64,000 nt of DNA, from assembly GCF_022701255.1 (NCBI RefSeq), contig NZ_CP031705.1, positions 1,302,001 to 1,366,000 on the forward strand. The letters are read 5' to 3'. Origin of the DNA: Microcoleus vaginatus HSN003 (GTDB taxonomy: Bacteria; Cyanobacteriota; Cyanobacteriia; Cyanobacteriales; Microcoleaceae). The position numbers were made by a program, and so were the translations under genes. A model generated the notes under the pieces. That model worked only from the letters and a program-made list of their open reading frames with translations. It searched no databases and was not told the origin of the DNA. Positions 1-9,096 of the stretch are shown piece after piece; position 1 is the stretch's first letter, and every line of letters begins with the position of its first letter.

Positions 1-2
1 AA

Positions 3-155
3 GAAGTCGAGCGGGTGACGTTTACTGACTCGGGCCTGGAGGCTGAACTGAAAGCCAAACGCAAGCAGGGACTTACCTGCAAAAGTTGTCGGGCGGAATT
101 GAAGCCGGAGATGCTGGATTGTCCGTACTGCTTGACACCACGCTTTTTGGATTGA
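3..155 (+). CDS. pilB: PilB-type pilus assembly ATPase, C-terminal end (partial)
   Basis: The gene enters from outside the window; only the last 50 codons are visible, reading in frame to TGA at 153-155. The tail holds a zinc-ribbon-like pair of CxxC motifs (CKSC and CPYC) separated by a short acidic linker, preceded by a segment reading EVERVTFTDSGLEAELKAKR. From family knowledge, cyanobacterial PilB/GspE extension ATPases carry such a C-terminal cysteine-rich tail, and pilB normally lies directly before pilT and pilC as it does here. PilB would power pilus extension at the cytoplasmic membrane. The assignment rests on the tail and the neighbours, because no ATPase core is in view. Confidence 0.65.
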   Translation, partial: EVERVTFTDSGLEAELKAKRKQGLTCKSCRAELKPEMLDCPYCLTPRFLD

Positions 156-230
156 TTCAGCAGTTAACTGTTGACTGTTAACTGAGCTAGATTGGTCAAT
201 AACTATCAATTTGATCGAGGAGAGGTATCT

Positions 231-1328
231 ATGGGTCTGATGATTGAAGACGTACTGGAGTCCCTGGTAGAGCAAGGGGGTTCGGACATACACATCCAAG
301 CGGGCGCGCCTATATTCTTCCGAGTCAGCGGTAAACTAACTCCTCAGACGCAATACGGCGACATTCTGTCTGCTGAGGAAGTGCAAATCCTAATTTTCCA
401 AATGCTCAACAATATGCAGCGCAAGCAGTTGGAAATGGAGTGGGAACTCGACTGCGCTTATGGTGTTCGGGGATTGGCTCGGTTCCGCGTTAATGTCTAC
501 CGGGAGCGGGGTGCTTGGGCTGCTTGTATGCGGGCTCTGGCTTCTAAGATTCCTAACGCAGATGCTTTAGGCGTGCCGCAGATTTTGCGGGATCTGACGG
601 AAAGACCAAGGGGTATGCTGTTGGTGACGGGACAAACAGGTTCCGGGAAAACTACTACGATGGCGGCTTTGTTGGATCTGGTCAACCGGACGCGGGCGGA
701 ACACATTCTAACAGTTGAAGATCCGATCGAATACGTGTTTCCTAATATCAAGAGTTTGTTTCACCAGCGCCAAAAGGGCGAAGATACTAAGAGCTTTGCT
801 AATGCGCTGAGAGCAGCTTTGCGCGAAGATCCTGATGTGATTCTGGTGGGGGAAATGCGGGACTTGGAAACGATCGGTCTGGCAATTTCGGCTGCAGAAA
901 CGGGTCACATGGTGATGGGAACGCTGCACACTAATTCGGCGGCTGCAACGATCGATCGGATTTTGGACGTGTTCCCGCCAATTCAACAACCCCAAGTTCG
1001 CGCCCAAGTGTCTAACTCTTTGGTGGGAATTTGCAGCCAAAATTTGGTAGTGAAAGTTGGGGGCGGCCGCTGCTGCGCTATGGAAATCATGGTAAATACT
1101 CCAGCTATGGCTAACTTGATCCGGGAGGGCAAAACTCCGATGATTTACTCCCAAATCCAAATGGGGGCGAAATTGGGCATGAGGACGATGGAAATGGCTC
1201 TCGCTGAACTTTACAAGAGCGGTAAAGTCACTTGGGAAGCGGCAATGAGCAAGGCTTCTAAGGCTGACGAACTCGAACGCTTGATCGGCCCAGCACCTGT
1301 TGGTGGCGCCAAGGTAGGAGCTCATTAA
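231..1328 (+). CDS. pilT: Type IV pilus retraction ATPase PilT
   Basis: This is a hexameric AAA-like ATPase that powers pilus retraction and twitching motility from the cytoplasmic base of the pilus. Visible motifs are Walker A GQTGSGKTTT (about residues 134-143), an Asp box with Walker B (DPDVILVGEMRD, about 200-211), the His box TGHMVMGTLHT, and a C-terminal ANLIREGK segment like the AIRNLIRE retraction motif. The length of 365 residues is normal. I chose ATG 231 over the upstream TTG at 192 because a strong ribosome site (GAGGAGAGG, 217-225) lies five bases before it. It sits between the pilB tail and the broken pilC. Confidence 0.95.
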   Translation: MGLMIEDVLESLVEQGGSDIHIQAGAPIFFRVSGKLTPQTQYGDILSAEEVQILIFQMLNNMQRKQLEMEWELDCAYGVRGLARFRVNVYRERGAWAACMRALASKIPNADALGVPQILRDLTERPRGMLLVTGQTGSGKTTTMAALLDLVNRTRAEHILTVEDPIEYVFPNIKSLFHQRQKGEDTKSFANALRAALREDPDVILVGEMRDLETIGLAISAAETGHMVMGTLHTNSAAATIDRILDVFPPIQQPQVRAQVSNSLVGICSQNLVVKVGGGRCCAMEIMVNTPAMANLIREGKTPMIYSQIQMGAKLGMRTMEMALAELYKSGKVTWEAAMSKASKADELERLIGPAPVGGAKVGAH

Positions 1329-1422
1329 TTCAGTCAGCAGTCATTAGTCCGGAGTCTGCCAACTGCATTAATGACTGATGATTGATGAGTCATAACATTT
1401 AATAAATTTTCAGAGGTGAGCT

Positions 1423-2549
1423 GTGGCTACCAACGTTATCCGCGAAAAACCGAAAGGTGGCTTTGATTTCAGTAAAGTTCAGGAGCAAATTGAGTATAGC
1501 CTTACCAGCCTTACTGTTAAGGATATGGCTATTTTTGCTCGTCAGTTTGCGGCTATGTTTAATGCAGGGGTGGCGATCGTTAGATGCCTTTCCGTGCTGC
1601 ACGAGCAGTGTTCTAATGCTAAGCTGAAGCGAGCGCTCAGGAGCATGAATGCTGACGTGCAGGAGGGGATAAACTTGGCAGAGGCGATGGCTAAGTTTCC
1701 TGATGTTTTTGACCAACTGTTTATCAGTATGGTGGCAGCGGGAGAAGTCGGGGGGTGCTAGATGAAACTCTAGACCGTCTGGCGGTGATGATGGAAAAAA
1801 ATCACAAGACGGAGGCTGAAATTAATTCGGCGATGTCTTATCCGAAAACTGTGTTCTTTATTGCGATCGTGATTTTTTTCGCAATGACCATATTCTTACT
1901 GCCAACTTTCGCTAAAATCTTTAAGGATATTGGTGCAGAGTTGCCGGCTTTTACATTGTTTATGTTGGCAATTAGTGCATTTTGTACGGCTTGGCCTCCC
2001 ATCCAACAGATAACAGTTATTGGGGTAATTATAGCGCTAAAAATTGCCTTCGATATGTACTACAAAACTCCAATAGGTCACCTCCAAATTGATAGGATTG
2101 CCCTGAAGTTGCCGATTTTTGGAGATTTGATCGAAAAATCTGCTGTGGCTCGGTTTTGCGTGATATTTGGGTCACTGACGCGATCGGGCGTGCCGATTCT
2201 CAATTCTTTGGAAATTGTGCGAGATGTGGCTGGAAATCAAGCCATATCTAATGCGATCGAATATGCCAGACAGGAAATTCAAAGCGGCGGCATGATCAGT
2301 ATTGCTTTGCAAGAACAAGCTGTTTTTCCGTCTTTGGCCATTCAAATGATGGCAATTGGCGAGGAGACAGGGGAACTTGACAAGATGCTGATGAAAGTGG
2401 GCGCTTTCTACGAAACGGAAGTGGAAGAAGCAGTAAAAGGACTTACGAGTATGCTAGAACCTCTGATGATTGTTGTCGTCGGTGGTATCGTAGGTTCGAT
2501 TTTGCTGTCGATGTATCTGCCAATGTTCTCTGTGTTCGAGAAGCTGTAA
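1423..2549 (+). pseudogene. pilC: Type IV pilus inner-membrane platform protein PilC, frameshifted
   Basis: PilC is the polytopic platform protein that couples PilB/PilT to pilus assembly. Reading starts at GTG 1423 after AGAGGTGAG and runs to TAG at 1759-1761. The rest of the protein continues in another frame from about 1755 to TAA 2549. The break is at a run of six G (1750-1755): one more G would give the family sequence AAGEVGGVLDETLDRLAV without interruption. Both halves carry T2SSF domains, and the second has hydrophobic segments (FFIAIVIFFAMTIFLLPTF and a C-terminal VVVGGIVGSILLSMYLPMF). The product would be about 375 residues, lacking the N-terminal 40-60 residues common in other PilC proteins. 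It may be a real mutation, slippage or a sequencing error. Confidence 0.9.
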
Positions 2550-2882
2550 AAAAGAGCTAATTAGTTATTAGTTATGAGTTAGTAGCAATCAACGCATGAC
2601 CAATGACTATTTCAATCGTCCCCAGGCTCTGCCTGGGCCGACCTTTGGAGGAGGCACATCCTCGATTAAAAGGAGAAAACAATTTGGAGGCCGAGCCTCC
2701 AAATCTTCATTACCAGGGTCTTCCCATGGGTGACAACTTACGAAAACGTCACAAAAGTCAAGTAGGCTAGGTAGAGAGATTTAACTGCTGCCTAATCCTG
2801 GCTTTAAGCTCCAGGGTAAACGCCTCTTAATTTAAACCCAAAATATGCTACAGTTAAATCCGAATAAATTTCAATGTAGTGA
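2550..2882. repeat. Gene-free spacer with two REP-like hairpins
   Basis: No gene is seen here. Two perfect short palindromes stand out: CCCAGGC-TCT-GCCTGGG at 2621-2637 (7-bp stem) and ATTTGGAGGC-CGA-GCCTCCAAAT at 2682-2704 (10-bp stem). Both have a three-base loop and contain a GGC/GCC centre, as in the small dispersed hairpin repeats of filamentous cyanobacteria. They may be remnants of non-autonomous elements; neither is followed by a T run, so terminator function is not supported. Confidence 0.6.
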
Positions 2883-3065
2883 TTGTACTTTATGGGTGCT
2901 ATCAATGGCAAAAGGTTTTACTCAAACTTTAAATCACCACCAAAACCAACAGATTCATTGCCTTTGGTGAATATATTAAATGCCAGTTTTTTAGAATATT
3001 TTGCCAATGTGAACGACCCCAGAAGAGAAAGAATAAAAAAAATACCCAGAGATATTACAGGGTAA
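2883..3065 (+). pseudogene. ISAs1-family transposase, N-terminal remnant
   Basis: A 60-codon open frame contains FLEYFANVNDPRRERIKK, which matches the conserved N-terminal segment of ISAs1/DDE_Tnp_1-associated transposases (FxxxFxxVxDPRxxRxxxxxL). The frame stops right after this motif, and no catalytic DDE region follows, so only the start of the gene survives. The next 190 bases contain two copies of ATTAAGGAATAA (about 3075 and 3143) but no further transposase sequence that I recognise. The call rests on one short motif. Confidence 0.5.
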
Positions 3066-3491
3066 TCGCATATTAATTAAGGAATAATGGCGAGAGAAAT
3101 TTTTCAAATATTTGACAGCATCATTCAAGCGCAGCTCGTAAATTAAGGAATAAAAATTGAGTGTGATACTGATAGCCAGCTAAGCACGCTCGCTGGGGTT
3201 CCACCTAGTTGATTTATCTCCATCACCTGCTCTTGCCTAGGGCGTATTTTCAAACTATAACCACAACAGAATGCAGGCGATCGTAATCATGGCTGTATAA
3301 TTGGCAGCCAGCTTATCATATCGAATAGCGCTCCGACTCAATTGCTTGAGTCGGTTGATAGCACGTTCAACAGTGTTGCGTTGTCGGTAGATTTCACGGC
3401 TAAAAGGATCGCGACGTGGTTCATTTTACAGTCGTGGGGTGGTAATATCAATTCCGGTTACACTCCTTAGGATGGCGAGTGGGGAGTGATA

Positions 3492-4640
3492 TCATGTCCG
3501 GTCGATCAACCATGATTAAACTTTTGCCTCCGGCCACCAATAGAAATGAGTCAAACCACTGATTAACTGTTTGAGATTTAACAGTTTTCGACACCGCTCA
3601 AATAAAACTGCTTCTAATTCATCTAAGTTTTTAAAACAGCGATTGGCTATCGGTTCATTTGTCAATGGCCACAGTCTTTCTGCAGGTTGCAGTTCAGGTG
3701 AATGTGAAGGCAGACAATATAAATGTATCCCCAAGGGGATTTTCACGCTTTCACTCAAATGCCATCCGGCTCCATCCACTACTAAAACCACTCTTTTTTT
3801 CGCTCCGACTTTCCAATGTCGGGCAAAATCTTTTAAAACTCGATCAAAAAGCTGGCTATTGACAAATGGCAGTATCCACCAGTATGTTTCTCCCGTACTC
3901 GGATGTACAAAACCGTATAGCCATAACCATTGAAACCGCCAGTTAACAACAGCAGTAGCATTACTAAACTCATCCACCCATTCTCGTCTTAGAATAGGTT
4001 TCAACCCGAGCCGATGTTCGTCCATTGACCATACTTCTACGTCGCTTTCTGGGTTCTCTTTCTTGATTTTCAAGACAAACCGACGCAGATTTTTTTTTCC
4101 ATTCCTCTTGTTCGAGGATATCTGATTCCTGGTGTTCTGGACGAGGAACTCTCAATCGAAACTTCATGGACTTGAGATATTCCCAGCCTCGTTGACGACC
4201 GATCTTTTTACCCTTGAGTTCACTCATCCAGTCGGCCACTTTACGACCATTCCACAGCCCGCCATCGGGGGGTGGCTGCTGTAAGACTTGCCACAATTGA
4301 GCTTGTTCCACATCATTTAGCAGAGGGTCAGCATCGGTATTTTTGCAACGTTGATCTCCAAGGGATTCAGGTCCTAAATGGTTGTAGCCCCAGACTAATT
4401 CATAAATCCAACCACGACTATAACCTGTCACTGCCATCACTTCTGCGGTGGTTTTTCCAATGGCTAACAGCCAAATAATCTGGTAATGATGAGCCTGACT
4501 GGTTGTTTTAGCTTGACGGAAACGAGCTTGGAGCTTCGTCTGGACTCAGATGAGGTGCGATCGTAATTCGTTTTGGCATTCTTTATTTGATGGGGGTAGT
4601 GTTCCTTCTAATTATATCATGGTCAATCGACCGGACATGA
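3492..4640 (-). mobile_element. IS630-family insertion sequence, TA-flanked
   Basis: The 1149-bp element has terminal inverted repeats of about 25 bases: TCATGTCCGGTCGATCAACC begins at 3492, and the complement of TCATGTCCGGTCGATTGACC ends at 4640, with two mismatches. It is flanked on both sides by the dinucleotide TA (3490-3491 and 4641-4642), the target duplication typical of IS630. It carries one degenerate transposase gene. It sits inside a MITE that sits inside an IS5 gene. Confidence 0.85.
3516..4579 (-). pseudogene. IS630-family transposase with two frameshifts
   Basis: The predicted full protein starts MPKRITIAPHLSPDEA at ATG 4579, contains a winged-helix region (VMAVTGYSRGWIYELVWGY) and a DDE_3 catalytic domain: VWSMDEHRLGLKP (first Asp), VLVVDGAGWHLS (second Asp) and LPSHSPELQPAERLWP (final Glu), ending at 3516. 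Reading shifts once near 4529-4531, where one extra base follows the GAAGCT codons, and again at a run of nine A in the gene (4090-4098), where eight would keep EEWKKNLRRFV in frame. The A9 shift could be transcriptional slippage as in some IS families, but the upstream shift makes the copy probably inactive. Confidence 0.8.
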
Positions 4641-5112
4641 TATGATCCGTGATCCGTGGGGGAATATGGAATTATTGACCTTGACTTTATCATTCCCATC
4701 CAACCGGAAACGATATAAAACGGATACCTCGACGACGTAGATCACTAAGGATACGACGACGTGCGATTGATCGCCCTTGTCCGCTACGACTGTGTGAGGA
4801 CTGATACGGGGACGACCTCGCGCAGAACGTTTGACGACCCCTTGTTCCATCAATTGTTCTAAAAAAATTGACTCGTTCGTTGACTAGGACTCAGCAGAAA
4901 AGTTATGAGTTCAGAACAACTTTACCCAAGCTTTTTTCCATCTGCCTGAGTGAGGGATACCTGCGGGGAGCCCATTCCCAGTTTAACTGCTTGTTGGTCG
5001 CCGATCCCCTCTCCACCGCTGGCCTGCCTCTGGCGGGTGCATTTTATGTCATTTGTCAAGTACAATTTATATCAAATTAGATGCGATTACCCTGCACTAA
5101 TAACCAATAAAT

Positions 5113-6234
5113 ATGGTTCACTTTAACGTTGGTTTTCAACACTTTAACTCCTTCGCTGATATTACGCTATCCCTGGCGCAAACTTTAGACAAAATGGGAA
5201 TTCCAATTTCTGTCGAACCTTCAACAATTGCTTCTCAGATCAGCGACAATTCCACAACAGAAGAAAACCACCTGCTAGAAAAGTGGATGAACACCGCACC
5301 ATCAGACTTATTTCAGATAAAATGGTCTCATTACTGGAAACCTTGTTTTTTAAAAGAACTCAAGGGACATCTCAATTTAGAACTTTTTGCTATCAATTAC
5401 GAATTCGCCAAAAACACTGATGATTATGATTACTGGATTTACGATGCTGTCAATAACTTATCCCACAAACTAGCCGTCAGCCAATATTCTAAAAACGTCT
5501 TAATCCAAGCTGGATGTCCGTCTGACAAAGTATCAGTCATGCCTCTAGGTTTCAATCCTTTAATCTCGCAACTTTATTTTTCCAGATCGCAAAAAAACCC
5601 AAAAGATGTAAAGTATATTCTCCACATGACCAATTCTTTTGATTTGTATAGATTTGGCACGGATATTGCCATTCAAGCTTTTTGGGAAGAGTTTAGAAAT
5701 GATTCTAAGGTAGAGTTAGTAATCAAAGATGGCGGCAAACATCCAGATGTTATAGTGGAATATCTCGTAAATATCGAAAAACAATTCGGCAAGTTCAAGT
5801 CAAGAATTCGGATAATGCCTAAATTTTGTAATAAAGCAGAACTAGCTGATTTATACTTGTCAGCCGATGCTTTTTTAGCTCCGTTTCGCGGCGAGGGTTT
5901 TGCGATTAAAATTTTGGATGCCTTTGCAGCAGGTTTGCCGGTCGCTATGACTATGTACGGCGGCCCGACTGAGTACGCCAATGCTGATAACTGCTATCCC
6001 ATTGCTTACGATCTAATTCCCGTCGGAAAGTGTTACGATACTCAGAATCTAAACCTCAGAAATGATCCTCATTGGGCAGAACCCAATGTTCAGTCTGTTC
6101 GCGAACAGTTGCGAAAAATTGTGGAAGATCCGATGCGTTTTCAGGTAGCTCAAAAAGCTAGAGAGACGGCGAATTTATTTAATTGGGAAGCTGCCGCTCA
6201 AAAATTGCTAAGATTAATGCGAGAATTGTTTTAG
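5113..6234 (+). CDS. Family 4-like glycosyltransferase (GT-B fold)
   Basis: This 373-residue protein has the two-domain pattern of GT-B glycosyltransferases. The C-terminal half carries the donor-binding signature LYLSADAFLAPFRGEGFAIK followed by LDAFAAGLPVAMTMYGGPTE, and the central linker contains KVSVMPLGFNP. It would transfer a sugar from a nucleotide donor, probably for surface polysaccharide or glycoprotein; donor and acceptor cannot be told. The usual second Glu of the EX7E motif is Asp here (EGFAIKILD). ATG 5113 follows the decayed transposon region with no obvious ribosome site. A small gene follows after 11 bases and probably shares the transcript. Confidence 0.85.
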   Translation: MVHFNVGFQHFNSFADITLSLAQTLDKMGIPISVEPSTIASQISDNSTTEENHLLEKWMNTAPSDLFQIKWSHYWKPCFLKELKGHLNLELFAINYEFAKNTDDYDYWIYDAVNNLSHKLAVSQYSKNVLIQAGCPSDKVSVMPLGFNPLISQLYFSRSQKNPKDVKYILHMTNSFDLYRFGTDIAIQAFWEEFRNDSKVELVIKDGGKHPDVIVEYLVNIEKQFGKFKSRIRIMPKFCNKAELADLYLSADAFLAPFRGEGFAIKILDAFAAGLPVAMTMYGGPTEYANADNCYPIAYDLIPVGKCYDTQNLNLRNDPHWAEPNVQSVREQLRKIVEDPMRFQVAQKARETANLFNWEAAAQKLLRLMRELF

Positions 6235-6245
6235 GAGCGTAAATT

Positions 6246-6479
6246 ATGGGACTCGAACGCAAAATGTTTAGGGGAATGTTTTCACCGGGGGAAGTGGTAC
6301 GATTGAAACAGCCTTGTTTTACTCCCGGGCGATTGTTTGAGCCAGGAAAATATAACGCTGATGAGTTGCCGGATATCGCTTTTGATATGGGTTTGGTAGA
6401 CCATTTGCCACCAGTCAAAGGCAATAGTTCCGAAAATCTCAATACCCAGAACCCGCCAGCTCAAAACCTTGAGGACTAA
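6246..6479 (+). CDS. Small conserved-looking hypothetical protein (77 aa)
   Basis: I do not recognise a family. The reading frame begins at ATG 6246 with an AGGAG ribosome site that overlaps the stop codon of the upstream glycosyltransferase, which argues for translational coupling and a real gene. The protein is soluble and contains a compact central stretch (FSPGEVVRLKQPCFTPGRLF and YNADELPDIAFDMGLVDHLP), then a polar, Asn-rich tail. The first part resembles a small beta-barrel or regulatory fold, but no function can be assigned. It is followed by an oligonucleotide repeat (CTCCCGTTTGCAGTAAGGAC-like, twice between 6480 and 6545). Confidence 0.65.
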   Translation: MGLERKMFRGMFSPGEVVRLKQPCFTPGRLFEPGKYNADELPDIAFDMGLVDHLPPVKGNSSENLNTQNPPAQNLED

Positions 6480-6602
6480 ACTCCCGTTTGCAGTAAGGAC
6501 TTCAGTCCTAAAAATCCCCGTTTGTAGTAAGGACTTTAGTGCTGAAAATTAAAATAAATAATCAAAGACTCAAGTCCTGACTGCAAAAAAGATAAAGCCA
6601 AT

Positions 6603-7538
6603 TTAACCATTTTGCTCTATCTGGGCAATTAACTCTTTCAAAACTTGACTAGCTTTATCGTTCTCAATCTGACAAGTTCCGGCATTCTGGTGCCCACCGC
6701 CGCCATATCTTAACATTAACTCCCCAATATTAGTTTTAGAAGTTTTGTTAAAGATTGACTTGCCAACTGCGAAAACAGTATTTTGTTGTTTCAGTCCCCA
6801 CAGTACGTGAATCGATATATTGCACTCAGGGAACAAAGCATAAATTACAAAACGATTGCCGGCATAAATCACCTCTTCGTTACGCAAATCCAAAACAACT
6901 AAATTATTATAAACTTGGGCGCATCGCTGTATTTGCTCTTTAAATTTTTCTTCTTGCTCGAAGTAGAGGTCTACTCTTTCTTTTACATCAGGAAGCTGCA
7001 AAATTTCATCGATGGTATGATTTTTGCAGTAATCGATTAACTGCATCATTAACTGATAATTGGAAACCGTAAATTCTTTAAACCTTCCTAAGCCGGTTCG
7101 GGCGTCCATTATGAAGTTTAATAGCACCCATTCTTGCGGATGCAGAACCTCTTCTTTGGCAAATTGAGCGGAATCTGATTTGTCAACTGCCGCCATCATC
7201 GCCTCCGAAATATCAGGAAACTTTGCTTTGCCTCCATAATATTTGTACAGTACCCTAGCTGCAGAAGCTGCATAGGGATCGATGATGTGGTTGATTTTGA
7301 TTTTCTCGTGTCTGAGAGTTTCGCTGAAGTGGTGATCGAAAGCTAGATGAACTCCCTCAACATAGGGTAAATTGGTGCTAATATCGTTATTTGTTATTTC
7401 GATTTTCCCATCCTGCATATCTTTAGGATGCACGAATTTAATCTCGTCGATCATATCGAGTTCTTTGAGCAAAACGGCACAGACAAGACCGTCAAAATCG
7501 CTGCGGGTGACTAATCTGTATTTTTTAGTGAGTGGCAT
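6603..7538 (-). CDS. DHH-family phosphoesterase (exopolyphosphatase/oligoribonuclease-like)
   Basis: The 311-residue protein has the DHH motifs in order: TRSDFDGLVC near the N terminus (metal-binding Asp pair), AFDHHFSE (the DHH motif) and a C-terminal DHHA1 segment GGGGHQNAGTC. Members cleave phosphodiester or phosphoanhydride bonds of small nucleotides or polyphosphate with Mn2+; the substrate of this one is unknown. I chose ATG 7538 (MPLTKKYRLVTRSDFDG) over GTG 7568 because family members begin just before the first motif; no clear ribosome site separates the two. It is divergent from bioF, with about 65 bases between the two start codons. Confidence 0.88.
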   Translation of the reverse strand: MPLTKKYRLVTRSDFDGLVCAVLLKELDMIDEIKFVHPKDMQDGKIEITNNDISTNLPYVEGVHLAFDHHFSETLRHEKIKINHIIDPYAASAARVLYKYYGGKAKFPDISEAMMAAVDKSDSAQFAKEEVLHPQEWVLLNFIMDARTGLGRFKEFTVSNYQLMMQLIDYCKNHTIDEILQLPDVKERVDLYFEQEEKFKEQIQRCAQVYNNLVVLDLRNEEVIYAGNRFVIYALFPECNISIHVLWGLKQQNTVFAVGKSIFNKTSKTNIGELMLRYGGGGHQNAGTCQIENDKASQVLKELIAQIEQNG

Positions 7539-7604
7539 ATGCTTATGTGATGCGGAGGAACTGATCACCAGCTAATATAACGTATTACCCGATCGCTTTC
7601 CAAT

Positions 7605-8777
7605 ATGAACGCAGACCCTTACGCTTGGATAGAGAAAGCCCTGGACACAGTTCGCCGTGCCGATTGGTATCGATCGCCACAATCGATCGATAGTTGCCCC
7701 GGGTCTGTGGTAAAGTTAGCAGGCCACAGGCTGATTAACTTTGCCAGCAACGATTATCTGGGACTTGCCGGCGATGACAGGTTAATTCAAGCTGCTATGG
7801 CTGCAACTAAGGAATTTGGTACGGGTGCGACGGGTTCGAGGTTGGTCAGCGGACACCGCAATTTGCACCGACAGCTAGAACAAGCTATTGCTAACTTAAA
7901 ACAAACTGAAGATGCTTTAGTATTCAGTTCGGGATATTTGGCGAATCTAGGGGCGATCGCATCCGTTGTCGGCAAGCGCGATTTGATATTATCTGACAAG
8001 TACAACCATTCGAGCCTCAAAAATGGAGCCGCACTCAGCGGTGCCACTTCCCTAGAGTACAGTCACTGCAATCTTGAGGATTTAAAGGCAAAGCTAGAGC
8101 AAAATCGCGCCCGGTACCGCAAGTGTTTAATTATTACCGATAGTGTCTTTAGCATGGATGGGGACTTGTGTCCCCTACCACAGTTGTTGGCTGTGGCCGA
8201 AACCTTTAACTGCATGGTATTAGTAGATGAAGCTCACGCTACAGGAGTTTTCGGTGCTAGCGGTGCCGGTTGTGCAGAACATTTCGAGTGTACGGGAACA
8301 CCGCTGATTCAAGTGGGAACACTCAGCAAAGCTTTGGGAAGTTTAGGTGGTTACGTTGCGGGCTCTGCTGCTTTAATTGATTTTCTGCGTAATCGAGCTG
8401 CGAGTTGGATTTATACTACAGCATTGACGCCTGCTGACACGGCGGCTGCTTTGGAAGCTGTGAGGATTGTACAGCAAGAACCAGAACGCCGAGTTCGGTT
8501 GCGACAAAATATCGAAACTTTCAAATATTGCGCGATTACCAATCACCAATTACCAATTAGCAATTCCATCTCCCCAATTTTCAGTCTTCCGTTAAAAGAT
8601 GCAGCGGCAGCTTTAACAGTAGGCAGCAAACTCAAGGACCTGGGTATTTTTGCTCCGGCGATTCGGCCTCCGACTGTAAGCGTGAGTCGAATTCGGATTT
8701 CGCTGATGGCAACTCACGAGCTCGCACACCTTCAGCAGTTGGTAGAGGCGCTGAAGCAAGTTGTGAGTTTTGAGTAA
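7605..8777 (+). CDS. bioF: 8-amino-7-oxononanoate synthase-like PLP aminotransferase
   Basis: The 390-residue protein is a fold-type I alpha-oxoamine synthase. It would condense pimeloyl-thioester and alanine to 8-amino-7-oxononanoate in biotin synthesis. Motifs include NYLGLAGD near the N terminus, [13 protein letters not shown], the PLP-interacting [13 protein letters not shown] and the Schiff-base lysine K242 in [11 protein letters not shown]. The C terminus has the family segment [19 protein letters not shown]. Around residues 310-322 (8535-8566) the DNA is a tandem ATTACCA/CAATTACC repeat typical of the intergenic regions here, translated in frame as [12 protein letters not shown] between two conserved blocks. 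Close paralogues (kbl, hemA) cannot be fully excluded. Confidence 0.88.
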   Translation: MNADPYAWIEKALDTVRRADWYRSPQSIDSCPGSVVKLAGHRLINFASNDYLGLAGDDRLIQAAMAATKEFGTGATGSRLVSGHRNLHRQLEQAIANLKQTEDALVFSSGYLANLGAIASVVGKRDLILSDKYNHSSLKNGAALSGATSLEYSHCNLEDLKAKLEQNRARYRKCLIITDSVFSMDGDLCPLPQLLAVAETFNCMVLVDEAHATGVFGASGAGCAEHFECTGTPLIQVGTLSKALGSLGGYVAGSAALIDFLRNRAASWIYTTALTPADTAAALEAVRIVQQEPERRVRLRQNIETFKYCAITNHQLPISNSISPIFSLPLKDAAAALTVGSKLKDLGIFAPAIRPPTVSVSRIRISLMATHELAHLQQLVEALKQVVSFE

Positions 8778-9096
8778 ATGTTGGGTACGTCATAAATACC
8801 TTACCCTTTGAGTAAATGTTGGGAGATGGGGAGAATTTCTACTTCTGCCTTCTGCCTTCTGCCGTCTGGAACTCTAGGCTTCTCCAGCTCTAGCTTTCGT
8901 CCTTTGGCAGCTCTAGCGTTCGGCATTTTTTTTTGATTGTCAAGATATCGCTATTGACTTATGGCCAATGTTATACAGGAGTTTGGTCGATCGGTCAATA
9001 ACTGTAAATTTTTTGTAAATTTAGATACTTTTTGAAATTTAACGCTATATTAGAGAAGTAGCAGGTACACCAAATTTAATATAAGGAACGTCCACC
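8778..9096. other. Gene-free spacer before the 49-aa gene
   Basis: No gene is seen. The first part holds CT-rich repeats (TTCTGCCTTCTGCC around 8842-8860, TCTAGCTTTCG and TCTAGCGTTCG near 8890-8920). The last 100 bases before ATG 9097 are AT-rich with a TATATT element at about 9047-9052 that may be a -10 box; no matching -35 box was found. Confidence 0.4.

Larger units (their letters stand above)
3445..4716. mobile_element. MITE-like element, itself interrupted by an IS630 copy
   Basis: The ends are imperfect inverted repeats: ATATCAATTCCGGTTA at 3445-3460 and its partner AACCGGAAACGATAT at 4702-4716. Without the IS630 insert (3492-4640) the element would be about 120 bases. A second copy with the same ends and a similar right half lies at about 40437-40557. 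It interrupts the IS5-family transposase between codons for RRGIRF and TTPRL. It encodes no protein of its own. Confidence 0.6.
3255..4883 (-). pseudogene. IS5-family (IS1031-like) transposase, split by a MITE plus IS630
   Basis: Two pieces of one transposase lie on the minus strand on either side of an insertion. The upstream piece (4883-4717) reads MEQGVVKRSARGRPRISP, then VVADKG, and after a frameshift ARRRILSDLRRRGIRF. The downstream piece (3444-3255) reads ITTPRL, then NEPRRDPFSREIYRQRNTVE, and ends in YTAMITIACILLWL and TAG. Together they match the D-to-E half of IS5 transposases: the DKGY region, then RQRNTVERAINRLKQ with its catalytic Glu, then the AAxLLWL end. The N-terminal third is missing. 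Besides the insertion it has at least one frameshift and a stop codon, so it is dead. Confidence 0.75.

Noticed and set aside
708-1325. 205-residue ORF antisense to pilT
   Set aside because: Mirror frame of a strongly conserved gene; no independent support.
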